Shown here: positions 17,022 to 26,402 of the stretch, one piece after another | Numbering within the stretch: the first letter of the stretch is position 1 | Layout: every line of letters starts with the position of its first letter | Source: Gracilibacillus salitolerans | Lineage (GTDB): Bacteria > Bacillota > Bacilli > Bacillales > Amphibacillaceae | Length of the DNA stretch: 64,000 nt | Direction: 5' to 3' | NCBI RefSeq assembly: GCF_009650095.1 | Contig: NZ_CP045915.1 | Coordinates: forward strand, 1,054,001 to 1,118,000 | The notes under the pieces: generated by a model | Told to the model about the DNA's origin: nothing | Seen by the model: only the letters and a program-made list of their open reading frames with translations | Databases searched by the model: none | Program-made: the position numbers and the translations under genes

Positions 17022-17996
17022 ATGAAATATCGTCGTTTAGGTAATAGTGGGTTGAAAGTTAGTGAAATTGGACTTGGTAGCTGGCTAACTTATGGAGAAA
17101 CGATAGGGAACCAAAATGCCATTGATTGTATTCACCGGGCATATGAGCTTGGTATTAATTTTTTCGATACCGCAAACGCATACAATCGTGGCGAATCTGA
17201 AAAAGTGGTTGGTGAAGCCCTTAAATCTTTTTCTAGAGAAAGCTATGTGCTTGCAACAAAAGTATTTTTTCCTATGGGAGAGGGCCCGAATGATCGAGGT
17301 CTTTCAAGAAAGCACATCATTGAACAATGCGATGCGAGCTTAAAACGATTAGGTGTAGATTATCTTGATCTTTATCAATGTCATCGATTTGATGAAGAAA
17401 CACCAACAGAAGAAACGTTACGTGCATTAGATGATTTAGTTCAGCAAGGAAAAATCTTATATTACGGTGTTAGTGAATGGACTGCAGCACAGATTACGGA
17501 TGCTGTACACATAACAAAAGAAAAAAATCTACGACCACTCGTTTCAAATCAACCAATTTATAACATGCTTGTACGCTATATCGAAAAAGAAGTTTTACCT
17601 GTTTCTGAAAAAGCAGGGATTGGACAAATTGTCTTTTCACCTTTAGCTCAAGGAATTCTTACAGGTAAATATAAACCAGGTCAAGAAATCCCTTCCGACA
17701 CTCGTGCAGCAAATGAAAACATCAATCGTTGGATTAAAAGCTATTTAAATGATGATGTTTTACAACGAGTTGCCCGTTTGGAAGGAATTGCAAGTGATTT
17801 AGGTATTAAATTATCCCAATTGGCCGTTGCCTGGATCTTAAGACAACCTGGAGTTAGCTCTGCAATTGTTGGAGCAAGCCGCCCTGAACAGGTAACTGAA
17901 AATGTGAAAGCCTCTGAAGTTGAGCTTTCTAATGATGTATTAACTGAAATTGAATCGATTTTAAAAGAAATTGATGGATTTGTACCTATTTGGTAA
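17022..17996 (+). CDS. Aldo/keto reductase
   Basis: 324 residues of the voltage-gated-channel beta-subunit/YghZ type. The catalytic tetrad is visible: FFDTANAYNRGESE (Asp, Tyr), LATKVFF (Lys) and LYQCHRFD (His). The C-terminal IVGASRPEQV binds NADPH phosphate. It shares [16 protein letters not shown] with the next gene, so the two are paralogues from duplication. Reduction of a short sugar aldehyde or detoxification of a reactive carbonyl is likely. Confidence 0.92.
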   Translation: MKYRRLGNSGLKVSEIGLGSWLTYGETIGNQNAIDCIHRAYELGINFFDTANAYNRGESEKVVGEALKSFSRESYVLATKVFFPMGEGPNDRGLSRKHIIEQCDASLKRLGVDYLDLYQCHRFDEETPTEETLRALDDLVQQGKILYYGVSEWTAAQITDAVHITKEKNLRPLVSNQPIYNMLVRYIEKEVLPVSEKAGIGQIVFSPLAQGILTGKYKPGQEIPSDTRAANENINRWIKSYLNDDVLQRVARLEGIASDLGIKLSQLAVAWILRQPGVSSAIVGASRPEQVTENVKASEVELSNDVLTEIESILKEIDGFVPIW

Positions 17997-18071
17997 TAGG
18001 ACGAACTGGCATTGGGACAGGGATGATCTCCCTGTCTTAAAATAAACTATTATACGAGGAGTGGAGAATCA

Positions 18072-19088
18072 ATGGAATATCGTTATCTAGGGAAAACGGG
18101 TTTACGAGTAAGTGAGCTTTGTCTTGGTACGATGACATTAGGTCGTGAAACGAGTGAAAAAGATAGTTTTAGCATTTTAGATCGTTATGTGGAAGAAGGC
18201 GGGAATTTTATTGATACAGCAGATGTCTATTCACGTGGGGGTTCTGAAGAAATCGTCGGTAAGTGGTTAAAGAACCAAAATCGTGATGACTATGTTGTTG
18301 CAACAAAGGTTCGTTTCCCTATGGGTGAAGGACCGAATGATATTGGTCTGAGCAGAAAACATATTATCTCTGGTGTTAAAGAAAGCCTACGCCGACTTGG
18401 TACCGATTATATTGATCTTTATCAGGTTCACGCATGGGATCCTCGAACACCGTTAGAAGAAACGTTAAGCACGTTAAATGATCTTGTTCGTGAAGGCCTT
18501 GTACGTTACATTGGAGCAAGTAACTTTAAAGGCTGGCAACTTCAAAAAGCAATAGACTTAAGTAAACAAAAAGGTTGGGAACAGTTTGTTTGTCTACAAC
18601 CTCAATACAATTTGCTATGTCGCGCTACCGAATACGAATTAATTGATGTTTGTGAAAATGAAGGGTTAGGCGTCATCCCATGGAGCCCACTTCGCGGAGG
18701 GTGGTTAAGCGGGAAGTTCACACGTGACATGGTTAAGCCACCAGAAAATTCTCGTATATCAGTTGCTGAAGAAAAAGGTTATAGCGAGACATGGGATAAG
18801 TACAATAACAATTTTACATGGAATTTGTTAGATACGTTATACAGTGTTGCAGAAGAAGCGGGTAAGACTCCAGCTCAGACGGCAATCAACTGGCTTCTAA
18901 ACAGCCGTGGTGTTACGGCCCCAATTATCGGTGCACGTACAATGGAGCAGCTTGAAGCTAACTTAGGTTCTGCTGGCTGGTCTTTAACCAAAGATCAACT
19001 AGATCGCTTAAATAAAGCGAGTGAATTGTTTGTAAGCTATCCTTATGATATCGATGCAATAAATCAGCGGACAAAAGGTAGAGAGTAA
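18072..19088 (+). CDS. Aldo/keto reductase, paralogue of the preceding gene
   Basis: 338 residues. Tetrad residues lie in [25 protein letters not shown] and LYQVHAWD, and the cofactor loop in [28 protein letters not shown] precedes the ATG. The 75-base gap from the preceding gene holds a small GGGACAGGGA/TCCCTGTC inverted repeat that could reduce read-through. Confidence 0.92.
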   Translation: MEYRYLGKTGLRVSELCLGTMTLGRETSEKDSFSILDRYVEEGGNFIDTADVYSRGGSEEIVGKWLKNQNRDDYVVATKVRFPMGEGPNDIGLSRKHIISGVKESLRRLGTDYIDLYQVHAWDPRTPLEETLSTLNDLVREGLVRYIGASNFKGWQLQKAIDLSKQKGWEQFVCLQPQYNLLCRATEYELIDVCENEGLGVIPWSPLRGGWLSGKFTRDMVKPPENSRISVAEEKGYSETWDKYNNNFTWNLLDTLYSVAEEAGKTPAQTAINWLLNSRGVTAPIIGARTMEQLEANLGSAGWSLTKDQLDRLNKASELFVSYPYDIDAINQRTKGRE

Positions 19089-19181
19089 AGAGACAACTAA
19101 ATGCAATGGGATTATTAGGGCACACTTACGGTGTTATCAATTAATATATAGCATTTTCGTTTCAGTATCTGTATTACTCTA

Positions 19182-19290
19182 ACGAGTTTTATACGCGGTA
19201 TCCCTTATACAGTAGAAGATTCCACTAAAATAGATGGAGCAAGTAGGTTTAAAATGTTTTGGAAAAATAATCAACTTTTATTAAGGATTC
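19182..19290 (+). pseudogene. Remnant of a MalG-type sugar permease
   Basis: One frame reads SFIRGIPYTVEDSTKIDGA followed by SRFKMFWK, the EAA loop of a CUT1 permease (normally GIP-x-LEEAAKIDGAS-x-FxxFWKI). Upstream and downstream sequence does not continue the protein. It is a relic of a lost sugar transporter. The rest of 19089-19406 shows no gene. Confidence 0.65.
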
Positions 19291-19406
19291 CATTTCATAG
19301 ATGGTATATGAAATCTGGGCTATTCCGATTCAAGGTGTAACCTTAGTTGTCTACATATGAGGAAACTAACGAAATAGAGAAACACTATTTCCTATCGACT
19401 AAAAAG

Positions 19407-19460
19407 CACGAGTCAAAATCGTGTTCCTCAGGAGTGTCGGTTCGAACCCGACCACCGGTA
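19407..19460 (+). other. 3' half of a tRNA-Leu(CAA) gene, att-site-like
   Basis: A complete anticodon arm (CACGA stem, loop GTCAAAA with anticodon CAA, stem TCGTG), a leucine-type variable arm (CCT-C-AGG), a perfect T arm (GTCGG, TTCGAAC, CCGAC) and the 3' acceptor strand CACCGGT plus discriminator A. No CCA is encoded. The 5' acceptor strand and D arm are absent upstream. Such 3' tRNA halves are left as attR when a mobile element integrates into a tRNA gene and restores it at the other end. The intact gene is not in this window. Confidence 0.8.
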
Positions 19461-19480
19461 TTTGTTAATAGCGATATGAA

Positions 19481-19513
19481 GCGATTTCCAGACGTTTTGG
19501 AAGTCGCTTTTTT
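19481..19513 (+). terminator. Terminator after the tRNA-Leu fragment
   Basis: GCGATTTCCA pairs with TGGAAGTCGC (one wobble pair) and is followed by TTTTTTAC. It sits where a tRNA terminator would, suggesting the fragment keeps its native downstream flank. Confidence 0.7.
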
Positions 19514-19786
19514 ACGTTCATAAGCACGTTTTAGTCGTGCGAACTGATAATGGAAGTCAAAGCACGTCCTATTGTTCGAAATATCAGTCCGAAAGGGGTT
19601 TTTCGAATGGGAACGATTTGAATGAACACAAAAATCGAAACAACGTCAATTCGTTATTATTCGGCATTTTTGGAAATATTTTGAAATAGGGGAAATTGTT
19701 TATTTCGTACCCCTCGATAATAATTGTATTTGTTTTAATTGTCGTAAGAAAATTGATGAAATAACAGAAAAAAGGAAGTTATTATC

Positions 19787-19988
19787 ATGAACGAAACATT
19801 TGAAATTATTGCGGAACAATTGGCGGAAGCAAGATACCTTCTTGAATTCTTCCAACGTACAGGTAATAGTGAAGATATGACGTTTTGAAGCCACCACCGA
19901 ATTAGCTACTTCGTTAGGATTCAACCTTGACGAATTGAACGAACGGGCGAAGGAAATCGAAATTGAACCGATTTCTATTCTCGGATAA
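19787..19988 (+). pseudogene. Small hypothetical gene with a one-base frameshift
   Basis: The ATG with AAAGGAAG upstream starts MNETFEIIAEQLAEARYLLE and stops at TGA 19886. Removing one T from the TTTT run at 19883-19886 joins it to EATTELATSLGFNLDELNERA and ends at TAA 19988, giving a plausible 66-residue acidic helical protein. I do not recognise it; small size and location beside the att-like site suggest a phage or ICE gene. A sequencing error in the homopolymer is possible. Confidence 0.5.
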
Positions 19989-20093
19989 ATAATAAGACTT
20001 GTGGCGTAAGGGGGGGATTCCGCGCTTTACGTCGTTTTTATGATTTGATACAGTAGTATTGTTGATATTTTCCAAAATTGGGGGTAAATAAAA

Positions 20094-20771
20094 TTGAATA
20101 AAAAGAAAATAACGGGAATTTTGGCGGTTGTTCTTGCCGCTTCTGCTATAGGTTTCGTTCCTGTCTTGTCGCAAGGTAACGGAAATGATGAGGTGGAAGC
20201 GGAAGCAAAAGAAACGAAGGAAGCTCCGAAGGTTGAAAACGTCGAAAAAGAAGAAAAGTCGGAATCAATCAAAATAACAAAAGTATCATTAAAAAACGAA
20301 GAACTAGCGAAATTCTTTGCGGAACAATCCGATAGTTTTTTGGAACAATCAGCCGACCCAAGATTGAAAGAAACGAATTATGACGAAGGATTCAATTACT
20401 ACTTGAGAGCGGAGGAATATACTGAGGATTTGCGAGAATTCATAAAGAAATACGATTTGGAATTACAGGAAGAAAGCGAAGTTCTCATTGACGATTTTGA
20501 AAACCTTGGAAAAATGAGAGCCGTTATTGGTCATCTTCAATTTGTAAGGACGTCCCACCTTGGAAGACAAGGGCAAGCAAAAGAAGATATTGAACGTTTC
20601 GACAAATGGGAAGAAACTGACGGTGACATGAAGAAGGCTTACGAATATATGGAACAAATAATTCACGACCTTGATGTTGCGTTGAACCATGATGGCGAAG
20701 GTGATACGTATGGTGTTACACATACACTGAACGGCAACAAAGCGTCTGAAATTGATAACTCTTTTCGGTAG
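20094..20771 (+). CDS. Hypothetical secreted protein
   Basis: 225 residues from TTG 20094 (GGGGG shortly upstream). A lysine-rich start and hydrophobic stretch (ITGILAVVLAASAIGFVPVLS) form a signal peptide. A low-complexity acidic/lysine linker (about residues 30-60) follows, then a charged helical domain of about 150 residues rich in Glu, Asp and Lys. There are no cysteines and no motif I know. It is the only apparently intact gene in the remnant island between the tRNA fragment and the next transporter. Confidence 0.6.
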   Translation: MNKKKITGILAVVLAASAIGFVPVLSQGNGNDEVEAEAKETKEAPKVENVEKEEKSESIKITKVSLKNEELAKFFAEQSDSFLEQSADPRLKETNYDEGFNYYLRAEEYTEDLREFIKKYDLELQEESEVLIDDFENLGKMRAVIGHLQFVRTSHLGRQGQAKEDIERFDKWEETDGDMKKAYEYMEQIIHDLDVALNHDGEGDTYGVTHTLNGNKASEIDNSFR

Positions 20772-20905
20772 AGGATAGACGAAGAATTCGAAAAGATTGC
20801 GGCCATAAAATAAACGATTCAATTAGGCGATTCCGGGGTCGTCTCTTTGTGTTATTATCGATATAATTGACGTATAATCTTGTTGAACGGAAGGGAATGC
20901 CGCCA

Positions 20906-21153
20906 TTGTCAAAGGTAAAAACATATTCGAAAGATAGGGCGTTGAATCAATCTATCAATGCACACAAACGGATAATTAACGGGCGAATTCCGAAGACCTT
21001 GCTTCGTTTGGATATAAAGCGGAAGCACCTATTGACCGAATCTATTTGCACAATTAATTTACGGTCATATCGTCATTAGATTTCAACTTCGAAGAATCGA
21101 CTAATCCCGAAAGTGAATCACGTAAATATTTTGATGACCTTATGAGCGGGTAA
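20906..21153 (+). pseudogene. Degraded small hypothetical gene
   Basis: TTG 20906 with GGAAGGGA upstream starts LSKVKTYSKDRALNQSINAH and reads to RIPKTL; a +1 shift near 21000 then gives ASFGYKAEAPIDRIYLHN, an in-frame TAA, and FTVISSLDFNFEES ending at 21153. The three pieces join into a coherent protein of about 80 residues, so this is a decayed gene rather than noise. Family unknown. Confidence 0.45.
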
Positions 21154-21489
21154 GTTACTTGTTAAGGCGTCTTTTTTATTGCCTAAAAACGTGCGATCAT
21201 ACGGAAATAAGGCTCTATATTAAATGTGGTGGTGCTTCCTGGAGTGAAGGTGGTTGGAAGATAAGCAAAATATCCACTCATACTCCCTCTTAATTTACTC
21301 TATAGGCGAAAAAAGCCCCGCATTGGATGAGATAAAGAGAAAATTTTAAAATAAACGAAGAAATTGCTGAGTCCAATAAATAAGCAAATGACAATTATGA
21401 GTTTAAAAGGAAGTAATATTTATCCTAATTTACCTTCCTTACAATATATAACTTATATAGTCTATTTTTCAAAAAATTACAATTCTATG

Positions 21490-21518
21490 TTGACTTTACA
21501 TTTACCATAGTATATGAT
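21490..21518 (+). promoter_or_regulatory. SigA-type promoter
   Basis: TTGACT (21490-21495), a 17-base spacer and TATGAT (21513-21518) form a near-consensus vegetative promoter. About 240 bases separate it from the binding-protein gene, leaving room for control sites, including the cre at 21623. Confidence 0.65.
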
Positions 21519-21622
21519 TTTATACTAAGTTAGTTCGATCGATAAACAATGAATAATTAGTTCTTCACTTCTTAATCTGGTACCTCACTTCTATGTAAAG
21601 AAGTGCTTAATTTTTTGTTGAA

Positions 21623-21636
21623 TGATAGCGTTTACA
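21623..21636 (+). promoter_or_regulatory. cre site for CcpA
   Basis: TGATAGCGTTTACA matches the 14-base cre consensus TGWNANCGNTNWCA at every position. It lies about 105 bases downstream of the promoter -10 and 120 bases before the binding-protein gene, a roadblock-type position that fits carbon catabolite repression of this sugar transporter. Confidence 0.75.
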
Positions 21637-21757
21637 AATTATCTGATATCTAAATGAAGGGAGATGCCTATGGTATGTGTAGAATGAATTAAGAGCATGA
21701 ATACAGTAATTAATACTTTTTGGAATTTTAAAATATTGGATAGGTGGTGTAAGCGAA

Positions 21758-23032
21758 GTGAATATGAAACCTAGTGTATTAAGAATGATAATGTATTGTA
21801 TTCTTGCTTCTATTCTTTTTGGTTGTTCTTCATCATCTTCATCTAAGCAAAAAGAGGAATTGACGATTTGGACATTTACAGAAGAAGCTAGATATGCAGT
21901 AGAAAAATTTGAAGAACGTTATCCGGAGATCGATGTGAATTTATTATTTATTAACAACGATAACTATTTGCAAAAGCTCATCTCTGTTTTACAAGTGGAA
22001 AAAAATGTTCCGGATGTTTTCTTTGTGGAACGAACCTATTGGCCTCAGATCAGAGACATTCCAAGACTAGAAAATCTGTCTCAGAACCCCTACAATGCAG
22101 AAGAAATTTTAGAACAACAATTTGAATATATTCAAGCTGAAGAAAGAGACGACGATGGAATCGTAAGAGGTCTAGGCTATCAAGGAACGCCAGGTGGCTT
22201 TTATTATCGTCGGGATTTAACCAAGGAATATTTAGGTACTGATGATCCAGAAGAGGTAGGTGAGTTGATATCTAGTTGGGATAAAATTATGGATATTGGT
22301 GAAAGAGTGGTAGAAGAAAGTAACGGAGAGATACATGCCTTGTCTAGTTGGAGCGCGATTAATAATGTAGAAAGTTCTAATATTGAGGAACCTTGGATTG
22401 TAGATGAAAAGTTAACCATTGATGAAGCCAGAATTAATACTTTAGATTTAGCTAAGGAAGCTAGAGAACGTCAGGTAGAAGCAAAATTTGAATCTTGGGG
22501 TCCTGCTTGGACAGCTTCCATGCAGCAAGGAACCGTTATGTTTTATCCAGAACCTACATGGGGACTTCCACACATATTTAAAAATAATGCTCCGGAAACA
22601 GCTGGAAATTGGGGATTAGCTCATGGACCGAAACCCTTTAGCGGTGGAGGGACTTTCCTTGCAATGTATAAAGAAAGTCAAAAAAAAGATCTGGCATGGA
22701 AGTTTATGAAATTCTACACAACGGATGAGGAGTTTTTAAAAGAATTGGCAGAAAGTCAGCAATATTTTTTGAGTAATAAAAATATTAATCAAGAATTAGC
22801 GCCAACGTTAACTTCTGAGTTTCTAGGCAATCAAAAATATTTTGATTTTTTTGTAGAAGCTGGAGAACAGGTCTCCTCTGCACCACAAACAAAATACGAT
22901 AATGATATCAATAGTATTTGGGAAGAAAAAGTAAACGATTTTCTTAATGGTAGGTTCAAATCTAAAGAAACAATGCTTGAATCATTTAAAACAGAAGTTG
23001 GCCATCATTTCCCAGAAATTCAAGTGGATTAA
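21758..23032 (+). CDS. Sugar ABC transporter solute-binding lipoprotein
   Basis: 424 residues, family 1 extracellular binding protein. The signal peptide ends in the lipobox LFGC (cysteine near residue 23), followed by a serine-rich linker. ELTIWTFTEEARYAVEKFEERYPEIDV is the classic start of the mature domain. GTG 21758 is favoured (AGGTGGTG upstream), with ATG 21764 as alternative. It heads an operon with two permeases and a YesL-like protein under a cre site. Substrate is unknown but nearby arabinan/xylan-type enzymes suggest a plant oligosaccharide. Confidence 0.9.
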   Translation: MNMKPSVLRMIMYCILASILFGCSSSSSSKQKEELTIWTFTEEARYAVEKFEERYPEIDVNLLFINNDNYLQKLISVLQVEKNVPDVFFVERTYWPQIRDIPRLENLSQNPYNAEEILEQQFEYIQAEERDDDGIVRGLGYQGTPGGFYYRRDLTKEYLGTDDPEEVGELISSWDKIMDIGERVVEESNGEIHALSSWSAINNVESSNIEEPWIVDEKLTIDEARINTLDLAKEARERQVEAKFESWGPAWTASMQQGTVMFYPEPTWGLPHIFKNNAPETAGNWGLAHGPKPFSGGGTFLAMYKESQKKDLAWKFMKFYTTDEEFLKELAESQQYFLSNKNINQELAPTLTSEFLGNQKYFDFFVEAGEQVSSAPQTKYDNDINSIWEEKVNDFLNGRFKSKETMLESFKTEVGHHFPEIQVD

Positions 23033-23067
23033 TAGTTTGAAATCATCCCTAAAAAGGAGGCAATTTA

Positions 23068-23967
23068 ATGTTTTCAAAGTCTATACGAAAAGATCATTAT
23101 GGATATTTGTTTATTGCTCCATTTTTTCTTATATTTTTTATATTTGGTCTATATCCCATTGTGTATTCCTTGTATTTAAGCTTTACTGATTGGGATGGAT
23201 TTGGCCAGCCAGTTCTTGTAGGATTTCAAAATTATCAAAGAATTATAGGAGATTTTTTCTTTTACAAATCTTTATTTAATACTTTATTAATATGGGGAGC
23301 ATCCGTTATCCCTCAGTTGACAATTAGTTTAATATTAGCAGTGATATTACATGAAAAATTTGTTAAGGGGAAAAGCTTTTTTAGAGCAGTATTTTTCTTT
23401 CCAAACATTGTTACAGCAGCATCCTTAGGACTCCTGGTAGGATTAATCTTCAGCTGGCAAACAGGTAGTTTTAATCAATTTCTTATGAGTATAGGCATCA
23501 TTAGTGATCCAATAAATTGGGCTGATAAACCAAACTTTATGAGAGGATTGGTGTCTTCCATCCTTTTTTGGCAGTACTTCGGTTATTCTATGATTATCTA
23601 TATAGCAGGCCTTCAAGGTATATCAAAGGATATATTAGAAGCAGCTGAGATCGATGGCGCTTCCAAAGTGAAAGTATTTTTTAATATTACATTGCCTTTA
23701 CTTCGTCCCATTATCCTTTTTCAAGTTGTTACCTCTATAATAGGAGGAATGCAGATTTTTGATCAACCCTACACGTTGACAGATGGATCAGGTAACCCAG
23801 ACAATGCTACATTAACAAGTGTTATGTATTTATATGATACCGCTTTCACTCGTTATCAGTATGGTTATGGTTCTGCGATTGCGTTTGGTTTATTTATTGT
23901 GATTGTTATATTTTCTATCATTTCCTTTACGACGATGAATCTTAAAACGAAACAAGGAAAGGCTTAA
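23068..23967 (+). CDS. Sugar ABC transporter permease, MalF type
   Basis: 299 residues with about six membrane segments beginning YLFIAPFFLIFFIFGLYPIV, and the EAA loop ILEAAEIDGASKVKVFFNI near residue 190. AAAGGAGG precedes the ATG. It pairs with the following gene. Confidence 0.94.
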   Translation: MFSKSIRKDHYGYLFIAPFFLIFFIFGLYPIVYSLYLSFTDWDGFGQPVLVGFQNYQRIIGDFFFYKSLFNTLLIWGASVIPQLTISLILAVILHEKFVKGKSFFRAVFFFPNIVTAASLGLLVGLIFSWQTGSFNQFLMSIGIISDPINWADKPNFMRGLVSSILFWQYFGYSMIIYIAGLQGISKDILEAAEIDGASKVKVFFNITLPLLRPIILFQVVTSIIGGMQIFDQPYTLTDGSGNPDNATLTSVMYLYDTAFTRYQYGYGSAIAFGLFIVIVIFSIISFTTMNLKTKQGKA

Positions 23968-23982
23968 AGGGGGGTATTTCTT

Positions 23983-24852
23983 ATGTTACAAACAAGTGTT
24001 GATAATGTACGTGAAAAAGCAGTAAAGGCAAAGAACAAGAAACTAAGCCATCTATTTGTTCATCTGTTTCTTATTCTTCTAGCTATCATTTGTATTGTGC
24101 CTTTCTACATTATGATTATTTATGGAACACACACGAATGCAGATATTGCATCGGAATTTATTTTTCTTCCGGGACAAGCGCTTTTAGAAAATTATCAGTC
24201 CATGAGGGAAAACATGAATATCTGGAGAGGTTTCTTAAATAGTCTTATTATTGCAGGCTGTTCGACGGCTCTTACCCTTTATTTTGGGGCATTAAATGCT
24301 TATGGTTTCGCTAAATACAAATTTAAAGGCAATAAATTATTGTTCTGGTTTGTATTGGCAACCATGATGGTTCCACAGCAATTAGGTTTGGTTGGTACTT
24401 TTCGTATTATGTATATTCTAAACCTTCTTGACACATATGCAGCCTTGATATTACCAGCTGCCGCCAATGCTTTTGCTGTCTTTTTTGTGAAACAGTTTAT
24501 AGATGGTACGATTCCAGATGAAATTATAGAGTCAGCTAGAGTAGATGGAGCTAGTGAATTCAAAACGTTTAACAAAATTATCCTTCCGATGTTAGCACCT
24601 GCTTTGGCTGCACTAGGAATATTTGCATTTATCGGGTCATGGAATAATTTTATTGGACCTTTAGTTTTGTTATTTACTAATGATAAATATCCCTTACCAC
24701 TGCTTGTTCAGTTACTTCAGGGATACTATGGAACAAATTATGGTGTTCAGTATCTCGGGGTTGCATTATCGGTTCTGCCAATCATTATCGTCTTTGCAAT
24801 ATTCTCAAAACGCATCATAGGCAGTGTGGCAATTGGAGCAGTGAAAGGGTAA
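23983..24852 (+). CDS. Sugar ABC transporter permease, MalG type
   Basis: 289 residues. A short charged N terminus precedes the first membrane span (LFVHLFLILLAIICIVPFYI); the EAA loop reads IIESARVDGASEFKTFNKI near residue 180. It starts 15 bases after its partner with AAAGGGGGG upstream. Like the other permease pairs here it has no cognate ATPase gene. Confidence 0.94.
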   Translation: MLQTSVDNVREKAVKAKNKKLSHLFVHLFLILLAIICIVPFYIMIIYGTHTNADIASEFIFLPGQALLENYQSMRENMNIWRGFLNSLIIAGCSTALTLYFGALNAYGFAKYKFKGNKLLFWFVLATMMVPQQLGLVGTFRIMYILNLLDTYAALILPAAANAFAVFFVKQFIDGTIPDEIIESARVDGASEFKTFNKIILPMLAPALAALGIFAFIGSWNNFIGPLVLLFTNDKYPLPLLVQLLQGYYGTNYGVQYLGVALSVLPIIIVFAIFSKRIIGSVAIGAVKG

Positions 24853-24885
24853 GAAGAATTCTAATACAAGAAGGGTGACTACAAT

Positions 24886-25512
24886 ATGCAATTAAATGGA
24901 TTGACAGGAATCATCTACAAAACTGGTGTATGGACAATCAGACTTTTCTATACAAATCTATTATGGATCGTTTTCACCCTTCTAGGATTAGGTGTTTTTG
25001 GGCTTATGCCCGCTACAGTGAGTCTCTTTGCCGTATTGCGTCAATGGATTATAAAAAAGGAAGATTTTCCGATATTTAAAAACTTTCTATACTATTATCG
25101 GAAGGAATTTATCAAGTCGAATTTGTTTGGTCTATTGTTTTTAGTTGTTGGATTTATTATCAGGGTAGACATTATATTCTTAAAAGAATCATCAACTCTT
25201 TTCCTTCAGATTCTTTCAGGGGTAATGTTGTGTATAGGATTACTATTTTTCATCATACTTCTTTATTTCTTTCCGGTTTATGTACATTTTGATATTTCTT
25301 TTACTCAACACTTAAAGTATGCCTTAATTATAGGTGTTTCACAGGTTTCATCAACTATCATAATGGTACTAGGCCTTGCATTAGTCTTTTGTTTATATTG
25401 GTATATTTCTGGGCTTATTCCTTTGTTTTTTATGAGTCTATTTAGTTTAAACCTGATGTGGTTTGGATATAGGTCATTTGTGAAAATTGAGTATGAGCAG
25501 CAACAGGTGTAA
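24886..25512 (+). CDS. YesL/DUF624-family membrane protein
   Basis: 208 residues, at least five hydrophobic segments. IYKTGVWTIRLFYTNLLWIVF and LGVFGLMPATVSLFAVLRQW are the DUF624 hallmark, as in B. subtilis YesL of the rhamnogalacturonan cluster. The family's role is unknown; it is repeatedly found with CUT1 oligosaccharide transporters, as here, 33 bases after the permease. Confidence 0.9.
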   Translation: MQLNGLTGIIYKTGVWTIRLFYTNLLWIVFTLLGLGVFGLMPATVSLFAVLRQWIIKKEDFPIFKNFLYYYRKEFIKSNLFGLLFLVVGFIIRVDIIFLKESSTLFLQILSGVMLCIGLLFFIILLYFFPVYVHFDISFTQHLKYALIIGVSQVSSTIIMVLGLALVFCLYWYISGLIPLFFMSLFSLNLMWFGYRSFVKIEYEQQQV

Positions 25513-25788
25513 TTTATTTTTGTTCTCATCATTTTAACTTGTCACTAAAAAATATTCTCGTATGTTCCTAGTTTTTTACTTGTTTTTATATAAAGTGAAT
25601 TGAAATGATAGAATATTAGTTTTTAAATAATATTTTTAGAGGGAAAATTATTCTTAGTAGTGTCCTGGTATTTAAGTTAACTCGGTTTACCAGGAGTTTT
25701 AGTCTTTTCTCATTGAAGAAGACCCCTTCTACAGGAAGGGACAAGTTAAAGAAAAAAGCAACTAAGAAAGCTGCTTTTAGATGACCTA

Positions 25789-25953
25789 TCATTGAAGGTT
25801 AGGATTTTCTTTTTTTGCTTCTTTTACTTTAGGTTTTCGATATCCACCAGCAATATCTGCTTTTTAAAATTCTTTTGCATAAATGACTTCCTGAGCGGCT
25901 GATGGTTCGTTCCCATTTCCTCCTATAGGTTGATACTGTGCTTTTTTGGACAT
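25789..25953 (-). pseudogene. Small hypothetical gene interrupted by a stop codon
   Basis: On the minus strand, GAAAGGA then ATG starts MSKKAQYQPIGGNGNEPSAA, continuing QEVIYAKEF, an in-frame TAA (25864-25866), and KADIAGGYRKPKVKEAKKEN before the natural stop: 55 codons in all. The coherent reading on both sides of the stop suggests a real, recently broken gene. It resembles short, basic Bacillus spore or stress proteins (YfhE-like), but that identity is a weak impression. Confidence 0.4.
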
Positions 25954-26363
25954 AGTGCTCATCCTTTCTAATGGAATTGGGTTATATATATTTACCCTTT
26001 ATATCCAAGTGATAAACAACGTGTCTGAATATTCTCTGGTCATGTTTTAGAACAACAAGTCGACAGCCCTTTCTTTTAGGATAGTGGTCATCCCTATTCT
26101 AATGTTAATTTTTATGATAAGGATACTATCTCGATATATATTTTTTTATAAATCACGTAAAAAGGTTTATAACAACAATTAATAATTCCACAGCCTTCTC
26201 AATTGCTTTATATATGTTACCTTAAAATGTCCCATAGTCATATCTAGTACAATATATTGGCACTTCCTTCGGGAATGACGGTTGAAACAACGAAGGAAAT
26301 ATGTGAATAGTAAGCAGTATACATATAGAATGACTGTTTGTTGCACTTGTCTACTTTAATTTG

Positions 26364-26402
26364 TGTCCCAGTTAATCTAAAAAAGATTTTAGGACATGCA
26401 CT
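26364..26402. repeat. TGTCCCA...TTTTAGGACA intergenic hairpin repeat, copy 2
   Basis: Second copy of the element at 14998-15040: TGTCCCA, an ATCT/AGAT inner stem, TTTTAGGACA and TGCACT. It lies about 130 bases before the esterase gene and has no gene of its own. Confidence 0.4.

Larger units (their letters stand above)
21154..21757 (+). other. Long upstream region of the second sugar transporter
   Basis: No gene is visible on either strand. The first part ends the remnant island with a T-rich stretch (GTCTTTTTTATTGCC). The second part holds the promoter and cre site listed separately, making this the control region of the transporter operon that starts at 21758. Confidence 0.6.

Noticed and set aside
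15040..19088. Glyoxylate or uronate pathway assignment for the HxlR-reductase cluster
   Set aside because: The beta-hydroxyacid dehydrogenase and two aldo/keto reductases are too general to define a pathway, and no gcl, hyi or kinase gene accompanies them.
20463..20822. 119-codon minus-strand reading frame
   Set aside because: Shadow of the secreted hypothetical gene on the plus strand; no start signal and low-complexity hydrophobic content.
26250..26275. TTGGCAC sequence resembling a sigma-54 -24 element
   Set aside because: The TTGCW -12 element is missing at the required spacing.
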